Assembly (NCBI GenBank): GCA_016125225.1
Contig: WGME01000028.1
Location: 81,404-145,403, forward strand
Direction of reading: 5' to 3'
DNA from: a bacterium
Lineage (GTDB): Bacteria; Planctomycetota; Planctomycetia; Planctomycetales; Planctomycetaceae
DNA length: 64,000 bases
The position numbers were made by a program, and so were the translations under genes. Each line of letters starts with the position of its first letter. Within the stretch, counting starts at the first letter, position 1. Positions 46,741-55,643 of this stretch are shown here, one piece after another. The notes under the pieces were generated by a model. That model had not been told where the DNA came from. It ran no database searches and was given only the letters and a program-made list of their open reading frames with translations.

Positions 46741-47982
46741 ATGACAGATTGCCAGACAACTCGCCGGGAATTTCTCCGCTGGACCGGTTCGGCGACAGCG
46801 CTTTCGGTCGGAGGCTTGTTGCCACAGGTCTGGTCTCGCTGCCAGGCTGCTGAACCGGGCGACTCGATTAATGACCGCATTCTCGTTGTGGTGCAACTCG
46901 CGGGTGGCAACGACGGTCTGAATACATTGGTCCCGATTGATAACGATGACTACTACAAAGCCCGGCCGGGGATCGCCATCGGCAAGGGGAGTGCCCTCAA
47001 GCTCAACGACCGGCTGGGATTGCATCCGAGCCTCACCGGCCTGCGTGAGTTCTGGGACGCGGGACGTCTGGCGATTGTCGAAGGGGTCGGTTATCCGCAG
47101 CCCGATCGCTCGCATTTTCGGTCGATGGACATCTGGCATTCGGCTCAACCACAAGAGCCGTCGCCGCAAACGGGTTGGATCGGCCGTAGCCTCGATATCT
47201 CACAGTCACGCCAGAACGACAGACGGGAAGCGGCCTGCATCGGCATGGAAAAGCAACCCTTGGCGTGCATTGGCAATGTTGCTCTCCCGCCGACCATTCA
47301 ACGCCTCGAAGACTTCCGGCTGAAGCAAACTCCGGGTCAATCACAAGGGCTGAACAGTCCTCGGTGGTCCGCTGCCGTTCCGAAACCGGAGACAGTCGAT
47401 GCCAGCGACCTGGCCTTTCTCCGACGTGCCTCACAAACGACTCTTTCAGCAGCCCGCCAATTAGAACGACTGGTCGATCAACAGACATCCAGCCAATATC
47501 CAACGTCGGAGTTCGCGCGGAAGCTGCGTCTGATCTCGCAGATGATTGCGGCAGATCTTCCCACGCGAATTTATTATGTCTCACTCGATGGCTTTGATAC
47601 CCACTCGCAACAGTTGCCGGGACATGCCACGTTGTTGCGGGAACTGTCGGAAGGCCTGACGGCGTTTCTCAGCGATCTGGAGGAGCAGGGCCACACGCAG
47701 CGGGTGCTGGTAACCACATTCTCCGAGTTTGGACGACGCGTCGCCGAGAATGGCAGCCTGGGAACCGATCATGGCTCAGCGTCGGTTCTGTTTAACGTTG
47801 TGCCGCCTGGTCGCGGGGGTTTGTATGGAGCGCCGCCGAGTTTGTCCGATCTGGAGGATGGCGACCCGAAGTTCACAACGGATTTCCGCCGGGTTTATGC
47901 CACGCTACTGGATCACTGGTTACAACTCCCTGCGACTGAGATTCTGAGTGGCACGTATGCTCCACTCGATTTCGTCGCGTGA
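46741..47982 (+). CDS. DUF1501 protein with Tat signal (second copy)
   Basis: A 413-aa protein with an N-terminal twin-arginine signal (TTRREFLRWTGSATALSVGG) and the DUF1501 body: RILVVVQLAGGNDGLNTLVP, LGLHPSLTGLREFWDAGRLAIVEGVGYPQPDRSHF and RVLVTTFSEFGRRVAENGSLGTDHG. The start at 46741 has AGGGAGTG just upstream; the frame open to 46612 lies inside the DUF1800 gene. It is of the type paired with DUF1800, and differs from the type paired with DUF1549 at 33230. Both are probably exported through the Tat pathway. Confidence 0.93.
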   Translation: MTDCQTTRREFLRWTGSATALSVGGLLPQVWSRCQAAEPGDSINDRILVVVQLAGGNDGLNTLVPIDNDDYYKARPGIAIGKGSALKLNDRLGLHPSLTGLREFWDAGRLAIVEGVGYPQPDRSHFRSMDIWHSAQPQEPSPQTGWIGRSLDISQSRQNDRREAACIGMEKQPLACIGNVALPPTIQRLEDFRLKQTPGQSQGLNSPRWSAAVPKPETVDASDLAFLRRASQTTLSAARQLERLVDQQTSSQYPTSEFARKLRLISQMIAADLPTRIYYVSLDGFDTHSQQLPGHATLLRELSEGLTAFLSDLEEQGHTQRVLVTTFSEFGRRVAENGSLGTDHGSASVLFNVVPPGRGGLYGAPPSLSDLEDGDPKFTTDFRRVYATLLDHWLQLPATEILSGTYAPLDFVA

Positions 47983-48038
47983 GCACCCAGCGACATCTTG
48001 AATTCAGAGCCCCTCTCTGTGACAAATGCCAATTCGGA

Positions 48039-48120
48039 TTAGCCACAAGAGGCACAAAAAACACAAAGAGCGAGCAGAATCACTTGTCTTTTTTGTGGCT
48101 TTTGTGCCTCTTGTGGCTAA
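48039..48120. repeat. Long imperfect palindrome between convergent genes
   Basis: TTAGCCACAAGAGGCACAAA at 48039-48058 is repeated in inverted form at the right end (TTTGTGCCTCTTGTGGCTAA, 48101-48120). The arms continue inward imperfectly through CACAAAGAG and CTTTTTTGTGG, giving arms of about 30 bp and a loop near 20 nt. It lies between the DUF1501 gene and modA and could stop transcription from both sides. Its GCCACAA/GGCACAAAA vocabulary is that of palindromic intergenic repeats seen in many environmental bacteria. Confidence 0.75.
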
Positions 48121-48190
48121 CGGTTTTTATGATTCTCTCTCAGGCATCGCGTGGCATTCATCTTGGCCCCCGTGCCCAGAAACTCCGAAT

Positions 48191-49018
48191 CTAGCGAGCC
48201 CCCTTCGGCAAGACATCGAAGCCGTGCGCTGCATACTGTCGTAAACCAAGTTCGGGGTCCGAAAGATAATCGGCAAACCCGCGGGCCTGATCGATATTGT
48301 TCGAGGTTGTCACCGTGGCCACGGCGATCGTGGCAACGGCTGACTCCAGTTCCGGCAGGCGTGTCGCTTCCAGTTCCGGATAGTTCTTCAGCATCGCGTC
48401 GAAAATGAATCCAACATCGGCGGCTCCTAACTGCACATCGTTGGCGACTTCGTTCACATTGCTCTTGAACGATTCCGTGGCGTCTGCCAACGACTCCCAT
48501 AGGTGACTGGTTTCCAGGACCGAGCGTGTCAGCTTGCCGACCGCCGCCGCTTCCGGCAGTGCCTGCACGATCCGCAGTCGTTGGCCCAGTAGCTCTTCAA
48601 GGCTGGCAAACTTCAATGCCCGATCACGACGACTGACGGCTACGACGTGCATTTGAGCGAGGGGGTAGACGCGATCAATCAGCCCGTGCTCTTGTGCATC
48701 ATTCAGGTAGCTGTCGTCGGCAGGGAGATAGAGATCGCCTTCGCGACTCAATTCCAGCGAAGACAGCAATGTCTGCGACGCCCCGTACTGTACCTGTACC
48801 GCGATGCCGGTATCACGCTCAAAATCGGCTCGAATGGCCTCCATCACCACACGATTACTCGCCGCACAGTAGACAACCAGCGGCTTTGGATTAGAAGGTT
48901 TCAGCAAGTCGACACCATCCTGCGCGACGCGAGGATGCAGGGCACCAGAGGGGAGCAGGCAGACGAGAACGACCAGTAACAGGAGAGAACCCGCCATCCC
49001 CCAGCCGATGCGTGACAT
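48191..49018 (-). CDS. modA: ModA-like substrate-binding protein
   Basis: A 275-aa protein with a signal peptide (MAGSLLLLVVLVCLLPSGA). The mature part is a type-2 periplasmic binding protein of the ModA branch: KPLVVYCAASNRVVMEAI, VQVQYGASQTLLSSLE, GDLYLPADDSYL and DVGFIFDAML. It probably binds molybdate or a related oxyanion, but no modB, modC or Mo-cofactor genes are adjacent, so the ligand is uncertain. The ATG at 49018 has GGAG 5 nt upstream; the in-frame ATG at 49066 adds a basic leader of 16 residues. It is 81 bp downstream of ndk on the same strand. Confidence 0.8.
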   Translation of the reverse strand: MSRIGWGMAGSLLLLVVLVCLLPSGALHPRVAQDGVDLLKPSNPKPLVVYCAASNRVVMEAIRADFERDTGIAVQVQYGASQTLLSSLELSREGDLYLPADDSYLNDAQEHGLIDRVYPLAQMHVVAVSRRDRALKFASLEELLGQRLRIVQALPEAAAVGKLTRSVLETSHLWESLADATESFKSNVNEVANDVQLGAADVGFIFDAMLKNYPELEATRLPELESAVATIAVATVTTSNNIDQARGFADYLSDPELGLRQYAAHGFDVLPKGAR

Positions 49019-49099
49019 TCTCTCTCCACGATAGAGTGAAGACGACCGGACCCGCAGCCTGCTCATACACAGCCAGTCGCTGTCAAATTGCCGAAGCGG

Positions 49100-49567
49100 C
49101 TACTTCTCGTCATCGGCCAGCGTCAGTGGATCGAGCGGACTGCAAGCACTGACCAACTCGCTGGACTGGAAGTAAATCGCCAGTTCACGCGTGGCGGCAT
49201 CAGGACCATCGCTGCCATGCACCAGATTCATCTGCCGGCTGAGACCGAAGTCACCGCGAATCGTGCCCGGAGCGGCACTGCGACCATTGGTCGGTCCCAT
49301 CATGGTGCGGACGACCGTAATCGCTTCCGGCCCTTCCAAAGCCAAAGCGACGATTGGCCCAGAAGTAATGAACTCTTCCAACTGCGGATAGAACGGCTTG
49401 GAGACATGCTCGGCGTAGTGCTGCTTTGAAAGCTCGGGCGTGACCTGCATGAGCTTCATGCCAACCAACTTGAGGCCCCGCTTCTCAAATCGTCCGATGA
49501 CTTCGCCACACAGGCGACGGGCAACTGCATCGGGTTTCAACAACACCAGCGTACGTTCCAAGGCCAT
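49100..49567 (-). CDS. ndk: Nucleoside diphosphate kinase
   Basis: A 155-aa enzyme that transfers the gamma-phosphate of NTPs to NDPs through a phosphohistidine. The active-site His is H117 (NLVHGSDG). ERTLVLLKPDAV, GPTNGRSAAPGTIRGDFG and the C-terminal AATRELAIYF are typical. The ATG at 49567 has AGGA 7 nt upstream; a GTG two codons earlier is too near that site. It lies 58 bp downstream of carA and is probably co-transcribed with it. Confidence 0.96.
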   Translation of the reverse strand: MALERTLVLLKPDAVARRLCGEVIGRFEKRGLKLVGMKLMQVTPELSKQHYAEHVSKPFYPQLEEFITSGPIVALALEGPEAITVVRTMMGPTNGRSAAPGTIRGDFGLSRQMNLVHGSDGPDAATRELAIYFQSSELVSACSPLDPLTLADDEK

Positions 49568-49625
49568 TCGCACATCCTAGCAACAGCAAACTAACAACAG
49601 GAAAATCTTGCCCGGATCTCGGTCA

Positions 49626-50768
<1,143 letters not shown>

Positions 50769-50828
50769 AGGTTCCAGACTCAAAAAAACTGCGGGCGAAC
50801 TCGCCTAAGTTTACGGGATGACGGGTGC

Positions 50829-50866
50829 AAAAAAAAGAGACCGACATCCCCAGGGAGGTCGGTCTC
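50829..50866 (-). terminator. Rho-independent terminator of the ArsR gene
   Basis: On the - strand a 14-bp stem (GAGACCGACCTCCC pairing with GGGATGTCGGTCTC, one mismatch) with a 2-nt loop is followed by eight consecutive T. It is 43 bp after the ArsR stop and isolates that gene from carA. Confidence 0.92.
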
Positions 50867-50909
50867 GTGATTGTCTCAGACACCTCGGCACAGGACCGAG
50901 TTGCAGACA

Positions 50910-51299
50910 TTAACGGTCTTGTGAGAGCAGGAAATCCTGGAAGCGGATGCCTTCACCGTCAGAGCTACCGATGCTGCTGAACAGTTCCGCCATCAGGCGA
51001 TGGAAGTGCTTCGCACGGATCGAGTAGAAGTTGTGCTTGCCATCGCGACGGGCTTCGATCAGTCCAGCCACGCGCAGGAGCGCCAGGTGATGACTCACGG
51101 CGGGCTGGCTTTGCCCCAGGCGTTCGCACAACGCCGTCACATGCAGTTCTTCTTCACGCATCAGGTAGGTCAGAATGCGCAGGCGCGTTTCGTCCGACAA
51201 CAGCTTGAAGACCTGCACGAGATCCTTCTCTAACTGGTCAGACAACTCGAGGAATGCACCGGCACGCGCGGCCGACGGTTCTTCAAGATTTGCAATCAT
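50910..51299 (-). CDS. ArsR-family winged-helix transcriptional regulator
   Basis: A 129-aa DNA-binding protein. The winged helix spans about 25-105: VFKLLSDETRLRILTYLM, LHVTALCERLGQSQPAVSHHLALL as the helix-turn-helix, and GLIEARRDGKHNFYSI as the wing. There is no obvious metal-binding CVC motif in the recognition region, so the inducer is unknown. The ATG at 51299 has a purine-rich GAGAGTGAGAG just upstream; the frame open to 51467 would add 56 disordered residues from a TTG. The gene is monocistronic, with its own terminator and a good promoter 390 bp upstream. Confidence 0.88.
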   Translation of the reverse strand: MIANLEEPSAARAGAFLELSDQLEKDLVQVFKLLSDETRLRILTYLMREEELHVTALCERLGQSQPAVSHHLALLRVAGLIEARRDGKHNFYSIRAKHFHRLMAELFSSIGSSDGEGIRFQDFLLSQDR

Positions 51300-51913
51300 T
51301 TCACTCTCACTCTCTGGTTGCGACCCCGGAGGCGATTCGCTCAACCGGCGATCTACACCTGGACCTGGATCGGACAATTCAGGAAATCCTTTTGTGGACA
51401 GACCTACAGCGGCTGTCCCGGTATTCGGACGATCGTTGCTTCCACGCACCTTGAGCGGAATTATCAACTTCGGTTCGGATTGTTTTCAGTTCAACAGGTC
51501 CGTCACGACACAGACAAACCACTGCGGAAGCAGCAGCTTCAATCGATCATTTTTGACATGGGCAAATCAATCGCGACGGTAGTACTTGCCAGAACGGCAT
51601 ACAAGATGAGGACGCAGAGATGTGTTCAATCATGACCTTGCTGGGCCGAGCGAGACCCATACCTTTCACGCGTATCTTATGAATAACACTATTATGCTAG
51701 TCCGCATCTTCTGAGTCAACGACCTTCACACAAAATTGAGACGTAGCTTCAAGTCACACAATTCCTTAAGATTTCCACGCAGACGACAAAATCGCCTCCT
51801 GCAGAGAAGCCCGGCTCTCTACTCGAATCCATAAACGCATATGGCGTTCCCGATCCACAGCTTCTTCTGCCATATAACACGTTTCTCCTCTCTCATGTGT
51901 TGCTGAGAATCGA
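51300..51913. other. Long regulatory intergenic region between ArsR and SDR genes
   Basis: This 614-bp divergent region holds no supported gene; small open frames in it lack ribosome sites. Around 51670-51720 the sequence becomes AT-rich and carries the ArsR promoter. Closer to the SDR start, ATATGGC (51839-51845) and GCCATAT (51869-51875) form a 7-bp inverted repeat 38 bp before the GTG. Confidence 0.5.
51692..51720 (-). promoter_or_regulatory. Sigma70-type promoter for the ArsR gene
   Basis: Read on the - strand, TTGACT (51720-51715) and CATAAT (51697-51692) are separated by exactly 17 bp, each one base from consensus. The -10 overlaps a small dyad ATAA-CACTA-TTAT (51684-51696) that would suit autoregulation by ArsR. 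A 5' leader of roughly 385 nt would result. Confidence 0.6.
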
Positions 51914-52684
51914 GTGCCGGTGACAGAATTTGCCGAATTATCTGGAAAACGGATGGTCGTGACCGGTGGTTCACGGGGAATTGGACGTGCGATTTCCCTC
52001 GAACTCGCGGCCGCCGGTGCCGATGTACTTGTCCATTATGGACATGCGTTGAAACCTGCCGAAGAAGTGGCGGAGGCGATCCGGTGCCAAGGCAGAACTG
52101 CTTGGATTATCGGCGGAGACTTCTCAAATCCGCAAGCTCAGCACGACTTTGTGGAACATGCCTGGAACACTTGTGGAAAAATTGACGCGTGGGTGCACAA
52201 TGCTGGAGCAGACCTGCTTACCGGCGATGCAAGCCAGTGGAGCTACGATCAAAAGTTGATCGCATTACTTTCTGTTGATGTCCAATCGACGATGGTGATT
52301 TGCAAAGAAGTCGCGCGCCGTATGCACGCGGCAGGGCAAGGGACGATTCTAACAATCGGCTGGGATCAGGCAGACCGTGGCATGGAAGGGGATAGTGGCG
52401 AACTTTTCGCCGCTGCGAAAAATGCCATCATGGGCTTCACCCGCTCACTCGCTGTCAGCTATGCCCCGCAAGTCCGAGTGAACTGCATTGCACCGGGATG
52501 GATTCGGACCGCCTGGGGCGAACAGGCGGGGCCCATCTGGCAGGAACGAGTGATCCGTGAAACTCCGTTGGGACGCTGGGGTGAACCCCAAGACATTGCG
52601 AATCTGGCCCGTTTCCTGCTCAGCCGCGAGGCCAGCTATCTCACGGGGCAGGTCATCAATGCGAATGGCGGAGCCGTCCGCTAA
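51914..52684 (+). CDS. SDR-fold protein with substituted catalytic residues
   Basis: A 256-aa short-chain dehydrogenase/reductase by fold. The cofactor loop TGGSRGIG (17-24), HNAGA (95-99) and the C-terminal GRWGEPQDIANLARFLLS and YLTGQVINANGG are intact. The catalytic tetrad is not: the usual Asn is D122 (SVDV), the Ser position is Q152, and the Tyr of YxxxK is F165 (FAAAK), leaving only K169. The start is a GTG at 51914. It lies 54 bp before the dihydropteroate-synthase-like gene and is the first gene of the pterin/pABA operon. It may bind NAD(P) or a pterin without classical SDR chemistry. Confidence 0.85.
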   Translation: MPVTEFAELSGKRMVVTGGSRGIGRAISLELAAAGADVLVHYGHALKPAEEVAEAIRCQGRTAWIIGGDFSNPQAQHDFVEHAWNTCGKIDAWVHNAGADLLTGDASQWSYDQKLIALLSVDVQSTMVICKEVARRMHAAGQGTILTIGWDQADRGMEGDSGELFAAAKNAIMGFTRSLAVSYAPQVRVNCIAPGWIRTAWGEQAGPIWQERVIRETPLGRWGEPQDIANLARFLLSREASYLTGQVINANGGAVR

Positions 52685-52738
52685 CCACTGGTTCAGGATG
52701 TCGTAGATTCCAACCATTCCAAGGCACGATCACGGACT

Positions 52739-54160
52739 ATGGCCAAACCGAAGCTATTGTTTGTGACCGGTCGTCTGGCGGAACCCGCCCTTCGAGAGGT
52801 ATTACCCCGGGTCGCTGTCGAGGCGGAGTTTGCTTACGATGTCGTCGTGCTGCCAATTACTGTCGCGGCTCTCATGCGGGTCGAATGGATCAGCCGAAAA
52901 CTCCCTCGTCCGCACGATATTGATCGTGTGATTCTGCCGGGCTGGTGCCTGGGAGATATCGCTGTTCTCCAAGAGGAATGGCAGATTCCTGTGGAGCGTG
53001 GTCCGAAAGATCTGCAGGATCTTCCGGAACATTTTGGTCGTCGCAGAAGACCGCTGCCTTCCCTGGACGACTTTTCGATCGAGATTCTCGCCGAGATCAA
53101 TCATGCCCCACGGTTATCTCAGGATGACCTAGTGAAGCAGGCCGAACATTTTCGCACGTCGGGGGCAGATCTCATCGACCTGGGTGCCATTCCGGGCGAA
53201 CCCTGGCCCCAAGTCGGCGAAGTTGTGCGAACATTGAAATCGGCCGGCTTCCGCATTTCGATCGATAGTTTTGATCGATCGGAGGTCACCACGGCGGTGG
53301 AACAGGGTGCTGAACTGGTCCTCAGCGCCAACTCCACCAATCTCGCATGGGCCACTGAGCTTCCCGTGGAATGGGTGGCGATCCCCGATGATGTGACCCA
53401 GTTAACCACCCTGGAACAAACCGCCGCCACTCTGAAGCAAGCGGGACGCTCGGTCCGTTGGGACCCCATTCTCGAACCGGTTGGTTTTGGGTTCACCGCA
53501 TCGCTCCAACGCTATTTCACCATCCGGAACCGATATCCGGACATCCCATTGATGATGGGAGTGGGCAATGTAACGGAACTGGCTGAGGTCGACAGTGCGG
53601 GTGTGAATTTTCTGCTGGCGGTCCTTTGCGAAGAACTTCAGATTGGCAGCATCCTGACGACAGAAGTCATCAACTGGTGTCGCAGCGCGGTGCGTGAGTT
53701 CGACGCCGCCCGCAGACTGGCCCGCTTCAGCATTACCCAGCGACGACTGCCGAAACATCTCGATGGCCGATTGCTGTTACTGCGCGACCCGAAACTGCAA
53801 GAGCAGGGTACTGCCGGTCTGCAGCAACTGGCCGAGCGCATCACCGATCCCAACTTCCGCGTTTTTGCGGAACGGGGAGAAGTGCACCTGATCAATCGTG
53901 ATGGTTACTGGCACGGCGACGATCCGTACGAGGTCTTTGATCGCATGATCGCCACAGTCGGGACACTCACGGCCGAGCACGCGTTTTATCTGGGTATGGA
54001 ACTGATGAAGGCACACACCGCTCTTGTGGTGGGCAAACATTATGTGCAGGACGAAGCGTTACGCTGGGGCTTTCTGACGACCGAGGAAACCAGTGCCATG
54101 GCACGGAGGCATGGGGGCCATCATCCATTACCAGCCGCTACGCGCCGGGAGTCGGAATGA
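52739..54160 (+). CDS. DUF6513/dihydropteroate-synthase-like protein
   Basis: A 473-aa cytoplasmic protein. An N-terminal domain (KPKLLFVTGRLAEPALREVL, about 1-120) precedes a pterin-binding TIM-barrel like dihydropteroate synthase at about 140-350 (GADLIDLGAIPGEP, ISIDSFDRSEVTTAVEQGAELVLS, IPLMMGVGNVTEL). The C-terminal part has DPYEVFDRMIATV and ALVVGKHYVQDEALRWGFLT. This three-part architecture is that of the DHPS-related family tied to tetrahydromethanopterin biosynthesis in archaea and methylotrophs, not of FolP. It overlaps pabB by ATGA, so coupled synthesis with the pABA enzymes is likely. Exact reaction unproven. Confidence 0.82.
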   Translation: MAKPKLLFVTGRLAEPALREVLPRVAVEAEFAYDVVVLPITVAALMRVEWISRKLPRPHDIDRVILPGWCLGDIAVLQEEWQIPVERGPKDLQDLPEHFGRRRRPLPSLDDFSIEILAEINHAPRLSQDDLVKQAEHFRTSGADLIDLGAIPGEPWPQVGEVVRTLKSAGFRISIDSFDRSEVTTAVEQGAELVLSANSTNLAWATELPVEWVAIPDDVTQLTTLEQTAATLKQAGRSVRWDPILEPVGFGFTASLQRYFTIRNRYPDIPLMMGVGNVTELAEVDSAGVNFLLAVLCEELQIGSILTTEVINWCRSAVREFDAARRLARFSITQRRLPKHLDGRLLLLRDPKLQEQGTAGLQQLAERITDPNFRVFAERGEVHLINRDGYWHGDDPYEVFDRMIATVGTLTAEHAFYLGMELMKAHTALVVGKHYVQDEALRWGFLTTEETSAMARRHGGHHPLPAATRRESE

Positions 54161-55611
54161 TGCCGTCTCCGGTCAGCCTGCCGCTTGTCACGCCCTATCC
54201 GCCAGTCGTCCGTGAGCTGGCGACCGTGCCCTCAGTGATGTCGGCGCTGCGGGCCTGTGCCCACCGAAATCGACTGCTCCTGTTCGACAGTGCGGCGGTC
54301 CGTCCGGAGCGCGGCCGGTACTCGTACCTGATGGCCGACCCGATTGTGACTGAAGACCTGCCCGAAGCCCGGTACGGAGATGCCCCCTTCGCCCCGTTGC
54401 AACAATGGCTGGGCAACCCTGCGAATCATGAACCCGCAGATTCGGACATCCCACCCTTTCAGGGTGGCATCGCGGGGCTGATGTGTTATGAACTCGGCGG
54501 CTGCTGGGAACGCCTGCCGGCCGCCCGTCACGCACGCGGACATCTGCCGGTGTTTACAGCGGGTTTGTATCCCTGGGTCATTGCCTGGGATCATATCTCC
54601 GCTCGCGCCTGGATCATCGCACACGGCTGGCCGGAATACGATCGGACTGAAGCCGATCGGCTGGCCACACAACGGGCGGATGAAGTCGAGCGCGGCCTGC
54701 GATCGATTGCAGAGACTCCAGACATCGAAAAGACAACCAATCTGATCCCGTCCAGTCCCCCAGCATGGGCAAGGCCGATCACCAGCGAGATCTGGAGCGA
54801 CTTCGATCGTAATGAGTACCTGCTCGCCGTTCAAAAAGTGATCGACTACATCACGGCGGGGGACATTTTTCAGGCGAATCTGACCCAACGTCTGTGGCTG
54901 CGAGCCACGGCGGACCCGATCACCCTGTATGAACAACTGCGAAGCTGCAATCCCGCTCCGTTCGCGGGTTTTCTGCAGGGCGATGGCTGGGCGATCTTGA
55001 GTGCCTCGCCGGAACGCTATCTTCAAGTTCAGGATCGCATCGTTACCACGCGCCCCATCAAAGGAACCCGGCGTCGATCGGCACGACCGGAAGCCGACCT
55101 CTTTACGCGGGACATCTTGCGTGAGAGTGAAAAAGATCAGGCCGAAAATGTGATGATTGTCGACCTGTTGCGAAATGATCTTTCGCGTGTCTGTCGGCCC
55201 GGGAGTGTCAATGTTCCGCAACTCTGCCAGGTCGAGACGTTTGCCACCGTGCAGCATCTGGTGTCGGAAGTGCAGGGGACTCTCGAAGATTCGCAGAACA
55301 TCTGGGATTTGTTCGCGATGGCCTTCCCGGGCGGATCGATCACCGGGGCTCCGAAAATTCGTGCCATGGAAATCATCGCGGAACTCGAACCTACGCGACG
55401 TGGTCCTTATACCGGCAGCTTGTTCTATGTCGGCCATAATGGGACCGTAGACAGCAATCTGCTCATCCGCACGTTTCTTCATCAGGATGGCTGGCTAGAA
55501 TGTGGTGTTGGCGGCGGCATCGTCGCTCAATCCGATCCCGTCAGCGAATATCAGGAAACCTGGCACAAAGCCGCCGGGATGTTACGAGCTTTGGGAATTC
55601 GCACTCCGTAA
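54157..55611 (+). CDS. pabB: Aminodeoxychorismate synthase component I
   Basis: A 484-aa chorismate-utilising enzyme that, with the PabA glutaminase, turns chorismate to 4-amino-4-deoxychorismate on the way to p-aminobenzoate. The motif PIKGTRRR with Lys302 is the PabB form; anthranilate synthase TrpE has Ala at that place, so TrpE is excluded. Other family segments are GDIFQANLTQRL, SASPERYL and PGGSITGAPKIRAMEIIAELE. It starts within the stop of the upstream gene (ATGA). pabA follows after about 30 bp. Confidence 0.93.
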   Translation: MMPSPVSLPLVTPYPPVVRELATVPSVMSALRACAHRNRLLLFDSAAVRPERGRYSYLMADPIVTEDLPEARYGDAPFAPLQQWLGNPANHEPADSDIPPFQGGIAGLMCYELGGCWERLPAARHARGHLPVFTAGLYPWVIAWDHISARAWIIAHGWPEYDRTEADRLATQRADEVERGLRSIAETPDIEKTTNLIPSSPPAWARPITSEIWSDFDRNEYLLAVQKVIDYITAGDIFQANLTQRLWLRATADPITLYEQLRSCNPAPFAGFLQGDGWAILSASPERYLQVQDRIVTTRPIKGTRRRSARPEADLFTRDILRESEKDQAENVMIVDLLRNDLSRVCRPGSVNVPQLCQVETFATVQHLVSEVQGTLEDSQNIWDLFAMAFPGGSITGAPKIRAMEIIAELEPTRRGPYTGSLFYVGHNGTVDSNLLIRTFLHQDGWLECGVGGGIVAQSDPVSEYQETWHKAAGMLRALGIRTP

Positions 55612-55643
55612 TATCTCGCTGTTAGGCCCTCTTGAAGTCGATC

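Noticed and set aside
48026..48244. 72-codon frame reading HKRHKKHKERAESLVFF
   Set aside because: It is translation of the palindromic repeat at 48039-48120, not a gene.
52739..54160. Ordinary dihydropteroate synthase FolP
   Set aside because: At 473 aa with extra N- and C-terminal domains it does not fit FolP, which is about 280 aa.
54232..55482. 416-codon frame on the - strand opposite pabB
   Set aside because: Long only because of codon bias of pabB; low-complexity shadow composition and no start signal.
54157..55611. Anthranilate synthase TrpE as identity of the chorismate enzyme
   Set aside because: The PIKGT motif with Lys is the aminodeoxychorismate synthase form.
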